Origin: Sphingomonas faeni
GTDB lineage: Bacteria > Pseudomonadota > Alphaproteobacteria > Sphingomonadales > Sphingomonadaceae
Assembly (NCBI RefSeq): GCF_003053745.1
Contig: NZ_QAYE01000002.1
Coordinates: forward strand, 124,001 to 188,000
Direction of reading: 5' to 3'
DNA length: 64,000 nucleotides
The position numbers and the translations under genes were made by a program. Of this stretch, positions 1 through 8,803 are shown one piece after another (within the stretch, counting starts at the first letter, position 1; each line of letters starts with the position of its first letter). The notes beneath the pieces are model-generated. The model searched no databases, was not told the DNA's origin, and worked only from the letters and a program-made list of their open reading frames with translations.

Positions 1-324
1 GAGGATGACCCACGCGTACAGCTCGGCGAGGTACAGTCCCATGCCGAGCACCGTGCCCAGCGCGCTTTCGAATTCGAGCGTCGCGGTAGTCCGCCAGAAC
101 AGATAGCGCGTCGATACGACCAGCGACAGCAAGGCGAGCACCAGCGTCCCGCGACGCGACTTCGATCGGCCAAGCACGATCGCGCCCAGGATCGATACAC
201 CCGCGAAGATCCACTGCGACTTGAGGTCGAGCGGCACCGTCACGACGACCAGCGTCAACAGCGCCGCGACAACGATGCCGAGCGTATCGGCGCGAAACGC
301 CTTGCGGACCGATCCGCGGGTCAT
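1..324 (-). CDS. bcsA: Cellulose synthase catalytic subunit BcsA, N-terminal part (cut by window edge)
   Basis: The minus strand opens with an ATG at 324 that overlaps the bcsQ stop (ATGA) and stays open to the window edge, giving about 108 residues. The translation has hydrophobic segments near residues 15-32, 38-50 and 58-68, followed by VVSTRYLFWRTT and GMGLYLAELYAWVIL, which are characteristic of the membrane N-terminus of BcsA upstream of its GT2 domain. BcsA polymerises UDP-glucose into cellulose and passes the chain across the inner membrane. The catalytic and PilZ domains lie outside the window. The order bcsR-bcsQ-bcsA and the start overlap support the call. Confidence 0.88.
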   Translation of the reverse strand, partial: MTRGSVRKAFRADTLGIVVAALLTLVVVTVPLDLKSQWIFAGVSILGAIVLGRSKSRRGTLVLALLSLVVSTRYLFWRTTATLEFESALGTVLGMGLYLAELYAWVIL

Positions 325-1037
325 TCCGCCGGCTCCGTGGCGGCGACAAGGCCGCATCGCGCCTCGATTGCGATCGTCATGGCGGCGAGATCGGGGAGCA
401 CCACGCTCTGCTTGGCGTAGCGAGCGATCGGCTGGAACGACGCCAGTGCCTCGTTCACCGCCTCATCGCGGCGGACCGTCGCGATCAGATTGTCGCCGAA
501 CAGCGCACGCAGGAAGATCTGCGAATGGCGCGACAATTTGCGCGTGTCGTCGACCTGGTTGAGCACGAACACGGTCTGTTCGAGGTCGATCGTCGGCGTG
601 CCCGGCTGGACCTTCGCCAACGCCGCGAGCGATGTCGGCTGCGGCACGAGCGTGCACAGGTGCAGCGCGGCGTGTGGCAAAAGGCTGGTCTTCAGCGCGA
701 GGTCCGCAGAGGCAACATCGGCGATCACGATCCGCTCGCTATCGAACGGCGACGCGCCCGACCGCGCGATCAGGCGCCCGAAGGCGCCGCTCTGGACGGC
801 GGCATAGCCCGACAGTAATTCGACCCCGTCGACGACGATGCCTTCGGTCGTGGCATCGGTCATCGCCGGGATTTCCTGCGCGGGGAGCATCCCGAAGAAC
901 AGCTTCAATGCGTCGGCGTGCGTGAAATCGATTGCGGAGACGTCGTGCCCCCGTTCGGCCAGACCAAGCGCGAGACGCGCGGTCAGGAACGTGGTTCCGA
1001 CGCCGCCGACCGGTGAATGGCACAGGATCAATGGCAT
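321..1037 (-). CDS. bcsQ: Cellulose biosynthesis protein BcsQ (MinD/ParA-like ATPase)
   Basis: A protein of 238 residues. Its N-terminus carries a deviant P-loop, CHSPVGGVGTTFLTARLAL, in the position of the MinD/ParA Walker A, followed by IDFTHADALKLFFG. BcsQ (YhjQ) is a membrane-associated ATPase needed for cellulose secretion and polar positioning of the synthase in enterobacteria. I place the start at the ATG at 1037, which overlaps the upstream stop as TGATG; a TTG one codon earlier is less likely. It sits between a BcsR-like gene and bcsA, as in the enterobacterial operon. Confidence 0.85.
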   Translation of the reverse strand: MPLILCHSPVGGVGTTFLTARLALGLAERGHDVSAIDFTHADALKLFFGMLPAQEIPAMTDATTEGIVVDGVELLSGYAAVQSGAFGRLIARSGASPFDSERIVIADVASADLALKTSLLPHAALHLCTLVPQPTSLAALAKVQPGTPTIDLEQTVFVLNQVDDTRKLSRHSQIFLRALFGDNLIATVRRDEAVNEALASFQPIARYAKQSVVLPDLAAMTIAIEARCGLVAATEPAE

Positions 1038-1330
1038 CAACGGCGCTCCGTATGGTCGTCGGAAAGTCCGGACAGGAACGCGCGCAGGCTGCCGCCCTGG
1101 CGCTGGCCGGAGCCGCCACGCGCCGACATGTCATCGTAATCGCTCAGGAAATTCTTGGCGGGCGCCCTCTCCTCCGTCGCACGGTCGGCACGACCGACGA
1201 CGCGCTCGTCCTCCAGCAACGCGGCGAACAACGGCCACGGCTCGACGTCGGCAATTGGATCGGCGAACTGGCGATACTGGAAATCGCGCTGTCCCAGTCT
1301 CGCTAATAGTGCCTTGGCATCGGGTCGCAT
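1037..1330 (-). CDS. bcsR: BcsR-like small protein, first gene of the bcs operon
   Basis: A protein of 97 residues with an AAGGAG ribosome site 7 nt before its ATG. The stretch FQYRQFADP...EPWPLFAALLEDE resembles the short YhjR/BcsR family, which is a small partner of BcsQ and the synthase complex. The C-terminal half is polar and glycine/arginine rich and longer than enterobacterial BcsR (about 60 residues). Its position directly upstream of bcsQ with a one-base overlap is the strongest argument. The family assignment rests on position and weak motif resemblance. Confidence 0.6.
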   Translation of the reverse strand: MRPDAKALLARLGQRDFQYRQFADPIADVEPWPLFAALLEDERVVGRADRATEERAPAKNFLSDYDDMSARGGSGQRQGGSLRAFLSGLSDDHTERR

Positions 1331-1634
1331 CGGGAACTCCTTGTTTCCGAACCCTCGCCTAAATTTTACATCAATAGGTTAATATTAGCGGTCACTTATT
1401 TCCAATCTACCATAAATCTAGATTTGACTATTACAATATTACCAATTCTCAAAGAGATAAAAGGAAATATCCGCCTGATACATTTTAACGAAGGCAAGAT
1501 TTGAGCGCGCCGTGGTTGAGTAAACTGGGATCGGTCCTGACAGATTCGTGACGATAATATTTGACGTGTTTTGACTGTGCAATCGCCTGATAAGCCGGGA
1601 AAAAGATATATTTCGAACGCACGGGCCTCGCGAT
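1331..1634. promoter_or_regulatory. AT-rich promoter region of the cellulose operon
   Basis: About 300 bases without a credible gene, and visibly AT-rich from roughly 1360 to 1450 compared with the surrounding DNA. The region lies immediately upstream of bcsR on the minus strand and contains a perfect 12-base palindrome (listed separately). I could not assign a -35/-10 pair with confidence. A 76-codon minus-strand frame here has no family features and lacks the codon pattern of neighbouring genes. Confidence 0.5.
1414..1425. promoter_or_regulatory. Perfect palindrome AAATCTAGATTT upstream of bcsR
   Basis: AAATCTAGATTT is a perfect 12-base inverted repeat in the AT-rich region, about 85 bases upstream of the bcsR start. 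A dimeric regulator could bind it, but no specific protein can be named. Confidence 0.35.
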
Positions 1635-2141
1635 GTGGTGACCGGAACTAAGGCTGCTGCGTCAGCCATGTCCCCGGGCTCGTTCCAGTGCCATCGCCGA
1701 ACCTTCGCACGAAAATGTGCGTGCTCATTGCCCCGCTGCCGAACATTTGGACGGCCTTACAAGCGTATGCCGGCGCTTCGCGAACGCCATTTAATAGGCC
1801 GGACAGCTGGCTGTCTTGGCGAACCGGTACCGCCTGCTCGACGAAATGGACCAGTCCAGCGTTATGCGCCGCCCAAGCAGATCAACGAATGTCTAAATTT
1901 GAGAGTCGGGAGGGCGATTGAGCGTGCACTTATGGATCAGATCACGCCCCACGCATCCGGTCAGGTACCCATCTACTCGTCGGCCAAGTGCTTGAATCAA
2001 TGCAGTGGCCCCAAGGCGCTAATGCACAGTTCGAAAGAACGTTCTCATCAAACCCTTGTCACCATAGCGTCGGTTGGGCGGCTCCGGTGTCCGCAGGCGC
2101 TTCTAAAAGCGTCATGCAACACGTCGCAAGTATCGAACAGT
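1635..2141. other. Stretch without a recognisable gene, upstream of the acid phosphatase remnant
   Basis: About 500 bases in which no frame on either strand resembles a known protein. One plus-strand frame is open and continuous with the acid phosphatase remnant downstream, but its translation is cysteine/arginine-rich and does not look like a protein. The N-terminal half of the phosphatase would be expected here and is absent. I see no insertion sequence ends. Confidence 0.4.
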
Positions 2142-3023
2142 TCCGATCGGACGATCGCGAGCGGGCGGGCCTATGCGGAGGGTCTTGCTCCCGGCTGCGA
2201 TCTCGCCATCGAACACAAACCCCTCGGTACCGCGGACTCAATCTTCGAGCCGTTGCGTGCACGGGCGACGGCCTTCGACGCGCGCGCAGCGATTGAATCC
2301 ATCAACCGTGAAACGGGTGGCATGCCGGCACTCGCCCGACGTCACGGCGCTGCGCTCGCCCGACTTGATCAGGTGCTTGGCTGTACGTCGGTGGAGCGGG
2401 GATGCGTCCCCGCGGGCGCACCTGCGGTCAGCGCAAGCGCCGATGGCCACGATCTCGTACTGGCGGGGCCGATCCGCGCTGCCTCCGGTATTGCGCAGGT
2501 ACTTCTGCTGCAGGAGGTCGAGGGTCTGCCACGCGAGAGCGTCGGCTGGAGCCGCGCGAATCCTGCGACTATCGAGCAACTCGGCGCGCTGCATGCCGCG
2601 TTGTTCGCCGTGTACACGCACCCGCCCTATATGGCCGCGCATCAAGCCGCCGTGCTCGGCCGCGAGGTGCTGGCATCCCTGTCCTCGACGGGACCGCGGC
2701 TGACGATATTCATGGGGCATGACACCAACGTCACGGCGCTCGCCGCCGCGCTTCGGGTCGATCTGAAAGCGCCGGGCTATGCCACCAACGACGTTCCGCC
2801 GGGCGGGGCGCTGCTGATCGAACGCCTGCGTGACGCAAGCACCGGTGCCCGGTTCGTGCGGGTGTCGTACCGCACCCAGTCGCCCGAGTCCCTCCGGGGG
2901 CTCTGGCAATCCGCTTCGCTCGTAGCGCTGAAGATTCCAGGTTGCGCGAGCCTGTTGTGTCCCGAGGCCACATTTTCCCGGGGGCTCGTTTCACACCTGG
3001 CTCCGCTGCAACCTGCTCGGTGA
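2142..3023 (+). pseudogene. Histidine-type acid phosphatase (phytase/glucose-1-phosphatase family), N-terminus lost
   Basis: From 2142 the frame reads SDRTIASGRAYAEGLAPGCD and continues into a normal C-terminal half of a branch-2 histidine acid phosphatase, including the proton-donor motif in FMGHDTNVTALAAAL, the PGGALLIERLRD block, and the usual end IPGCASLLCPEATFSRG. The family's catalytic RHGxRxP motif should lie about 100-140 residues before this point. No frame in the preceding 500 bases contains it, and the open frame that reaches back to 1635 has no family likeness. Without the nucleophilic histidine the product could not be active. I read this as a deletion or rearrangement remnant. 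Confidence 0.72.
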
Positions 3024-3186
3024 CACTGGGACGCGGCCAACTGCGGACTGGCATTTGGGAAACCAATACGCGGCTGAGAAGCTTCGAGACTGCCTTCAGG
3101 GGGCAAGCACTAAACTATGACCCGATGCACGCGTGGGCATGAGGCGACAGCCTTGTGCGAGTCGACGGCATCACCTCCGCGGTAAT

Positions 3187-4215
3187 TCAGCGACCCGCGA
3201 GATACTGCGCGAGCGGGTCGATCATATCCTCGGGGATACGGCGGGCGATCACCGGCATCGTGAATTGCGATTTGCGCGCGTCGACGACCATCTCGTCGCC
3301 GCGCCAGTTGCGTAGGCGTTGGGCGATGTAGCTGGCGCGCTGGCCGGCAAGCACGGGGTAGGGCTTGCCGGGGGTGTGGCAGCTCGAGCAGGCGGGGAGC
3401 TGCACCTTCGGCAACCCCTCGCGGTCGATCCGGGCCGCGGCGGTCGATCCCGATAGCGTGACGCCGCCGATCCCCGGCATCGCCGCGAAGTGATCCGCGA
3501 GGCGCGTCATCTCGGCGGGCGTCAGCGTCGCGGCGGCGTTCGCCATCACCGCGCTCTGGCGTTTGCCGGTCGCATAGGCTTCGAGCGCGGCGCGGAGATA
3601 CGCGGGACTCTGCCCACCGAGTACCGGCATGTCGGGCTGGCCGCGGCCACGTCCGTCGGCACCGTGACAGCCTGCGCAGGTGGCGATCCTGGCATCGGTG
3701 ACGCCCGGCACTTCGCTCAGCGAGCGATAGGTCGCGGGCGTCATTTCGGGCAGCAGGCGGACGAAGGCGACCATGCGGCGGACTTCGTCGTCGCGGTCCT
3801 TGGCGGCCCAGCCGGGCATGCCGGTGTATTTGACGCCGTGCTTGAGGATCCAGAAGATCTGCTTGTCGGTCCACTCGCGCGCGTTGATCGACAGGTTCGG
3901 AGCGGGCGGCGTCGCGGCCTGCATCACGGGTAGCGGGCGCACGCCGGGCGCGCCGTGGCACGAGGCGCAGCTTGCCTTGAACAGGCCGGCGGCACTGACG
4001 AGGCCCTCGTTCGCCTTGGGATCGTCGGGGGTGGTGACGGCGGCGTAGGTGCGGACCGAGTTGCGCATCGTCCAGTGGAGGAACCAGTCGGTGATCTTCC
4101 AATGGCCCGACGATGCGGCGATGTTGAACACACCCGACCAGGCGAACAACAGTCCGGCGAGTGCCAGCGCAAGGATCGCGGCGGCGGCGCGCGCCCAGGT
4201 AATCCGGATCGTCAT
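3187..4215 (-). CDS. Three-haem membrane-anchored cytochrome c
   Basis: A protein of 342 residues beginning MTIRITWARAAAAILALAL, an N-terminal membrane anchor or signal. It contains three CxxCH haem-c motifs in order: CASCH (about residue 75), CAGCH (about 170) and CSSCH (about 275), so it is probably three fused class I cytochrome c modules. The start at 4215 overlaps the ctaG-like stop (ATGA); an upstream in-frame extension would run across the whole ctaG-like gene and is rejected. As the last gene of the oxidase operon it is the likely periplasmic electron donor to, or relay for, the oxidase. Confidence 0.85.
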   Translation of the reverse strand: MTIRITWARAAAAILALALAGLLFAWSGVFNIAASSGHWKITDWFLHWTMRNSVRTYAAVTTPDDPKANEGLVSAAGLFKASCASCHGAPGVRPLPVMQAATPPAPNLSINAREWTDKQIFWILKHGVKYTGMPGWAAKDRDDEVRRMVAFVRLLPEMTPATYRSLSEVPGVTDARIATCAGCHGADGRGRGQPDMPVLGGQSPAYLRAALEAYATGKRQSAVMANAAATLTPAEMTRLADHFAAMPGIGGVTLSGSTAAARIDREGLPKVQLPACSSCHTPGKPYPVLAGQRASYIAQRLRNWRGDEMVVDARKSQFTMPVIARRIPEDMIDPLAQYLAGR

Positions 4216-4832
4216 GCGGTCGCGCTCCGTGTCTTCAACAGTCCGCCGAGCATCGCGAGCCCGCCGATGAAATAACTCGCCGCGCCGACCGTCAGCATGA
4301 CGACGCCGCCGAGTTGCTGGTCTTCGAGTGCGTCGAGGCCGTGGATGGCCGGGTGCATCGCCATCATCGCGTAGAGCGGTCGCGGGGCGAGGCCGATCAG
4401 CGCGCCGAGCAGTGTCATGTGCATCGATGTGAGCAACAGGGCGGCAACGCCGGACGCGCGGCGATCGGTGGCGCCGCCGGTGCGGGTGCCGAGCACTGCG
4501 CTCCAGAGGAGGACGCCACCGATCAAGAAGCTCGCTTGCTCGATCAGCAACGCCACCGGCTGCATGTCGACGCGCAGCCGCAGCGCGGGGAGGTGCCAGA
4601 GCCACACCACGACCAGTTCGACCAGCGACATCGCCAGCGGCGTTACAATCGCGGGCCAACGCTCGGCCGGATCCCAGCGCGAACCGGCGATCCCGTAGGC
4701 TAGGAACGGCGCCGCAACCGCAACCGCGATCATATGCCCTGCCATGTGGCCGACCATCCCGAGCGGCGCTGCGGCGAAGGCCCAGCCGATCGGGACCAGC
4801 GCAACTCCCAGTATGAGGCTTGCGCGTCTCAT
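4212..4832 (-). CDS. ctaG: CtaG-type (Caa3_CtaG) cytochrome c oxidase assembly factor
   Basis: A protein of 206 residues, almost entirely hydrophobic, with about six membrane segments. Histidine/methionine-rich spots (MVGHMAGHMIAVAV, VVWLWHLPAL, LTSMHMTLLG) are typical of the Caa3_CtaG family, which helps assemble caa3-type oxidases, probably by copper delivery. I chose the ATG at 4832 (MRRASLILGVAL), which overlaps the upstream stop as ATGA; a longer frame starting near 5200 would be antisense-like and arginine-rich. This family is distinct from the Cox11-type protein also named CtaG. Confidence 0.78.
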   Translation of the reverse strand: MRRASLILGVALVPIGWAFAAAPLGMVGHMAGHMIAVAVAAPFLAYGIAGSRWDPAERWPAIVTPLAMSLVELVVVWLWHLPALRLRVDMQPVALLIEQASFLIGGVLLWSAVLGTRTGGATDRRASGVAALLLTSMHMTLLGALIGLAPRPLYAMMAMHPAIHGLDALEDQQLGGVVMLTVGAASYFIGGLAMLGGLLKTRSATA

Positions 4833-5230
4833 CGGCAGTCGCCGAACATGATGACCGGCAAGGCCGTGAAGATTACCGCGACGAAGCTCAGTCCCGCCAG
4901 CAACCGCGTCGACAGCGCGAGGAAGCGGAGGCGATCGATCGCGGTGCCCTGTTCGTGCGGCGCCGGATCGCCGGGCGTCTCCGACTGGACGCGCGCGATA
5001 TAGCCTGCCGCTACGATCCCCAGCAGCGCGACGATCGTCGCGATCAGCGTCGCCAGCGGGAAGCCGGTCAACGCCGTCCCCGGGGTCGACGATTTCGCGC
5101 AGGTTACCGCGACCCACAGATAGCAGAACAGGAAATGTACGGCCCAGATCGTCGGCGGGACGATCAGCGTCCACAGCGTCACCTTCAGGTCGCGCGCCCA
5201 ATGCTTCCGGTCAGACTTGGGCTCTGTCAT
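4829..5230 (-). CDS. Small membrane protein of the oxidase operon (function unknown)
   Basis: A protein of 133 residues with a polar start (MTEPKSDRKHWARDL) and three predicted membrane segments near residues 17-38, 58-78 and 108-128. It carries a single conserved-looking FCYLWVAVTC stretch. Both ends overlap neighbours by four bases (ATGA), so it is translationally coupled to the fused oxidase subunit and the CtaG-like factor. I do not recognise a named family. The position suggests a structural subunit-IV-like or assembly role. Confidence 0.7.
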   Translation of the reverse strand: MTEPKSDRKHWARDLKVTLWTLIVPPTIWAVHFLFCYLWVAVTCAKSSTPGTALTGFPLATLIATIVALLGIVAAGYIARVQSETPGDPAPHEQGTAIDRLRFLALSTRLLAGLSFVAVIFTALPVIMFGDCR

Positions 5231-7773
5231 GCGACACCCGGGAACAGGCCGATCGTGCAGAACGTCACGATCCCGGTTAGCGCGAGGAAGTGATGGTACA
5301 CGGTGATGTTGCGCAGGTCCGCGTCATAGATCGGCGTCATCTTCCCCGCGAGGCTGCGCGCGAGCGTGTAGGCCTGCATGATGACCCCGATCGCGGCATG
5401 CACCGCGGTCCAGATCGCCAGCGTCCAGACGATCGCGGGATAGACGTGAAGTTCGGGATCGAGCCCGGAATACCACGGCCCGGCGAGCCCGGCGAAGAGG
5501 CTCGCCAGCGTCGCGACGATCCCGACGATCAGCAGTGCGCGTCCCGCACCGACGTTGCAGCGGCGATGCACTTCGCGCGCGCCGACGGTCGCGGCCCAAC
5601 CGGTGAGCGTCAGCGCTAGCGCGACCATCGGCCAGAACACGCCCGGCCCGTTGAGCCCGACCCCGCTCGGCGGGAAATCGTTGTGGATCGTCCAGAAGAA
5701 GAAATAGCCGAACACGAGCCCCGAGAACGCGGTCGCGTCCGCCATCATCGTGATGAACATCGCCCACCAGCCCGGCGCCGACGGCCCCGAGGTATAGAGC
5801 GGCACCTCGATGCCGTGGCCGATATGCTTGGTCGGCTTTTCGGGGATCTCGGCGGTCCCGGTCCACAGCCACCAGAGCACGCAGGCGAGCGTCGCGACGC
5901 CGCTGACCGCCGACCAGATATAGAGGTGGTACGTCGTCAGGATGAACACGCCGGCGAGTGCGACCGCGGTCATCATCGGTTTCACGCTCGGCGTACCGAG
6001 GCGGATCACCTGGAGGGGGCGCGCGTCGAGCACGGTGGTGATGATCGACTCGCGTCGCATCTCCTCCGCGTCGGGCAGAAAGAAGCGGCCCTCGTCGACC
6101 TTCTGGACGAAGTTCTTCTGGTCCCAGATCGGATAGCGGCTCTCGATCAGCGGCACCGAGCGGATACCCCAATCCTCGTCGTCGGGCAGCGCGAGCCATT
6201 CGAGCGTGCCTGCGTTCCACGGGTTGCGCGGCGCCTTCGGGCGACGCGGCGATAGCGCGAGGTCGATGCAGACGATCAGCACGCCGAGCGCGAACATGTA
6301 CGAGCCCGCGGTCGAAGCGAGGTTGAGCCCGCCGATGCCAAGTTCCTCCGGGTACGTAAACACGCGCCGCGGCATGCCGAGCAGGCCCGACAGATGCATC
6401 GGGAAGAAGGTCAGGTTCATGCCCACGAACATGATCCAGAACGCGATCCGCCCGAGCTTGTCGCTGAGCTTCTTCCCCGTCACCAACGGCCAGTAATAAT
6501 ACAGCCCGGCGAACAGCGGCAGCAGTGTGCCGCCAATCAGCACGTAGTGCAGATGCGCGACGATGAAATAGGTGTCGTGCGCCTGCCAATCGAACGGCGC
6601 GACCGCGACCATCACGCCCGTCAGGCCGCCGATCACGAACACCGCCAAGCTCCCGCTCGCATAAAGCAACGGCGTCGATTTCTTGACGTTGCCCGCCCAG
6701 AGCGTCGCGATGAACACGAAGATCTGCACGCCGGTCGGGATCGCCACCGCTTCCGACGCGGCCGCGAAGAAGGCGAGGCTGATCTTGGGGAGCCCGGTGG
6801 TGAACATGTGGTGGACCCACAGCCCGAAGCTCAGGAACGCCGTCCCCACCGCGGCGAGCACGATCCACGGATAGCCGAGCAGATGCCGCTGCGCGAACGT
6901 CGGGATCAGCATCGCGAACAGCGCGATCGACGGCAGGAAGACGATGTAGACTTCCGGATGCCCGAAGATCCAGAACAGGTGCTGCCACAACAGCGGATCG
7001 CCGCCCTTCTCCGCGTTGAAGAACGGCCAGTTGAGCAGCCGCTCCATCTCGAACAGCACGTCGCCGGCGATCAGCGGCGGGAACGCGAACAGGATCATCA
7101 CCGCGACGACCAGGATGTACCAGGCGTAGAGCGGCATCAGGTTGAGCCGCATGCCGGGCGGTCGGCATTTCAACACGCCGACGATCAGCTCGACCGCGGC
7201 GGCGACCGATGACACCTCGATGAAGCTCAGGCCGAGCATCCAGATGTCCGCGCCAAGCCCGCTGAGGTCGGTCCGCGTCGTGAGCGGCGGATACATGAAC
7301 CAGCCGCCATCGGGCGCCGCGTCGAAGAAGATCGAGCCCGACACGAACACGCCGCCGATCAGGAACGACCAGTATCCGAACCCCGACAGCCGCGGAAACG
7401 GCAGGTCGCGCGCGCCGAGCAGCTGCGGCAACAGGATAATCGACACTGCCTCGAACATCGGCACCGCGAACAGGAACATCATCATCGAGCCGTGCAGCGT
7501 GAACAGCTGGTTGAACGTGTTCGCGGTCACGAGGTCGTTGTTCGGCACCGCCAGCTGCGTGCGCATGATCAGCGCGAGCACGCCCGCGAACAGCATGAAC
7601 CCGAACGCGGTCAGTGTGTACCACACGCCGATCCGGTTGTTGTTGACGTCGGTCCAGCGGAAGAACCAGCCGGAGGGTGGCTTCCACACCTCGCGCAGGC
7701 GATCCTCCTGGCCCTTGCGGACCGCGGGATTGTTCTGGTCGGGCGCGATATATTGGGTGCTCTCGGTGGTCAT
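5227..7773 (-). CDS. ctaD: Cytochrome c oxidase subunit I+III fusion (CtaD-CtaE)
   Basis: A protein of 848 residues. The first ~540 are subunit I: FTLHGSMMMFLF (haem a ligand region), WIFGHPEVYIVFLP with the CuB histidine, glutamate and cross-link tyrosine of A-type oxidases, WVHHMFTTGL (CuB histidine pair), and HDTYFIVAHLHYVLIGG (haem a3/a ligands). A linker of about 130 residues follows, then subunit III membrane segments with WWAMFITMMADATAFSGL. The enzyme reduces O2 to water and pumps protons in the inner membrane. The start at 7773 overlaps the ctaC stop (ATGA). The fused I+III architecture is known from caa3-type oxidases. Confidence 0.93.
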   Translation of the reverse strand: MTTESTQYIAPDQNNPAVRKGQEDRLREVWKPPSGWFFRWTDVNNNRIGVWYTLTAFGFMLFAGVLALIMRTQLAVPNNDLVTANTFNQLFTLHGSMMMFLFAVPMFEAVSIILLPQLLGARDLPFPRLSGFGYWSFLIGGVFVSGSIFFDAAPDGGWFMYPPLTTRTDLSGLGADIWMLGLSFIEVSSVAAAVELIVGVLKCRPPGMRLNLMPLYAWYILVVAVMILFAFPPLIAGDVLFEMERLLNWPFFNAEKGGDPLLWQHLFWIFGHPEVYIVFLPSIALFAMLIPTFAQRHLLGYPWIVLAAVGTAFLSFGLWVHHMFTTGLPKISLAFFAAASEAVAIPTGVQIFVFIATLWAGNVKKSTPLLYASGSLAVFVIGGLTGVMVAVAPFDWQAHDTYFIVAHLHYVLIGGTLLPLFAGLYYYWPLVTGKKLSDKLGRIAFWIMFVGMNLTFFPMHLSGLLGMPRRVFTYPEELGIGGLNLASTAGSYMFALGVLIVCIDLALSPRRPKAPRNPWNAGTLEWLALPDDEDWGIRSVPLIESRYPIWDQKNFVQKVDEGRFFLPDAEEMRRESIITTVLDARPLQVIRLGTPSVKPMMTAVALAGVFILTTYHLYIWSAVSGVATLACVLWWLWTGTAEIPEKPTKHIGHGIEVPLYTSGPSAPGWWAMFITMMADATAFSGLVFGYFFFWTIHNDFPPSGVGLNGPGVFWPMVALALTLTGWAATVGAREVHRRCNVGAGRALLIVGIVATLASLFAGLAGPWYSGLDPELHVYPAIVWTLAIWTAVHAAIGVIMQAYTLARSLAGKMTPIYDADLRNITVYHHFLALTGIVTFCTIGLFPGVA

Positions 7774-8738
7774 TTGAGCCCCTGAAGATAGCTTGCGATC
7801 TGGTCGGCTTCGGCGGCCGACATCTGCGGGAAGGCGGGCATCCGCACGCCGGGCTTGGTCTTGCCCGGATCGCGGACGAACCCGGCGATGTTGGCGTGCG
7901 TCATCGGCAGCACGCCCGCGGCGAGCGTCGGGCGCGAGCCGAAGTGGGTGAGGTCGGGGCCGATCTTCGCGACCGGGCCGACGCCGCGGACGCTGTGGCA
8001 CCCGCTACAGCCGTAACTTGCGAACAGGCGCGCGCCGGGCGAGGCTGTGACAGTGGCCGGCTGGCGTTGCGCGGCGAGCCAACGTTCGAACGCGGCAGGC
8101 TCCATTGCGATCACGTCGAACGCCATCAGCGCATGGCCGAGCCCGCAGAACTCCGCGCAGACGCCGCGGTACGTCCCCGCCTTGGTCGCGCGAACGACGA
8201 GGCGGTTGGTGCGGCCGGGGATCATGTCCATCTTGCCGGCGAGGCCCGGCACCCAGAAGCTGTGGATGACGTCGGGGCTGCGGAGCGACAGTTCGACGGT
8301 GCGGCCGACGGGGAGGCGGAGCTCGTTCGCGGTCTCGACCACCGAACCGCCCGGCGGTGCATAACGGACGCGCCACCAGAATTGCTCGCCCTCGACGCCG
8401 ATACGGAGGTCGCTGTTGGCGACCTCGCGCGGCCGCATCGCGGGCAGGGCGTAGAGCAGCAGGCCCAGCAGCAGGATCGACGGTCCGATGCCGCCGAGCC
8501 AGAGCACCAGCTTCATCCCGCCCTTGTGCGTCAGGCGACCCTCGGGCGCGCGCATCGCGTGGCGCATCAGCAACGCGAGCCCGCCCGCGAGAATGATCGC
8601 GCCGATGACCAGGACGATCGTGATCGAGAGGACCTTGTCCGCCTCCTCGCCGAACGGCGCGAGCGTCGACTGGTGCCGGTTGCACGCCGCCAACAGCGGC
8701 AGGCACGCGCCCACGGAAAGAAAAATAGCCTTCCGCAT
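7770..8738 (-). CDS. ctaC: Cytochrome c oxidase subunit II with fused cytochrome c domain (lipoprotein)
   Basis: A protein of 322 residues with a lipoprotein signal (LPLLAAC lipobox near residue 20) and two membrane helices near 40-60 and 80-102. A cupredoxin domain follows with the CuA site VCAEFCGLGHALM. At the C-terminus a class I cytochrome c domain holds CSGCH and a distal methionine in RMPAFPQM. This is the caa3 form of subunit II, which accepts electrons from soluble cytochrome c through its own haem. Tandem ATGs occur at 8741 and 8738; the AAGG ribosome site has better spacing to 8738. It is the first gene of the operon. Confidence 0.92.
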   Translation of the reverse strand: MRKAIFLSVGACLPLLAACNRHQSTLAPFGEEADKVLSITIVLVIGAIILAGGLALLMRHAMRAPEGRLTHKGGMKLVLWLGGIGPSILLLGLLLYALPAMRPREVANSDLRIGVEGEQFWWRVRYAPPGGSVVETANELRLPVGRTVELSLRSPDVIHSFWVPGLAGKMDMIPGRTNRLVVRATKAGTYRGVCAEFCGLGHALMAFDVIAMEPAAFERWLAAQRQPATVTASPGARLFASYGCSGCHSVRGVGPVAKIGPDLTHFGSRPTLAAGVLPMTHANIAGFVRDPGKTKPGVRMPAFPQMSAAEADQIASYLQGLK

Positions 8739-8803
8739 CATCACCTTGCCACCCTTTTGAAGCGCATCCCCTAAACCGGCTGGCAGGGCTGCGTAAACCC
8801 AAA

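Noticed and set aside
1439..1669. 76-codon minus-strand frame upstream of the cellulose operon
   Set aside because: Lies in the AT-rich promoter region, has no family features and unlike codon use.
5324..7687. 787-codon minus-strand frame overlapping the oxidase I+III gene in another register
   Set aside because: Arg/Ala/Asp-rich translation typical of the +1 frame of a GC-rich membrane protein gene.
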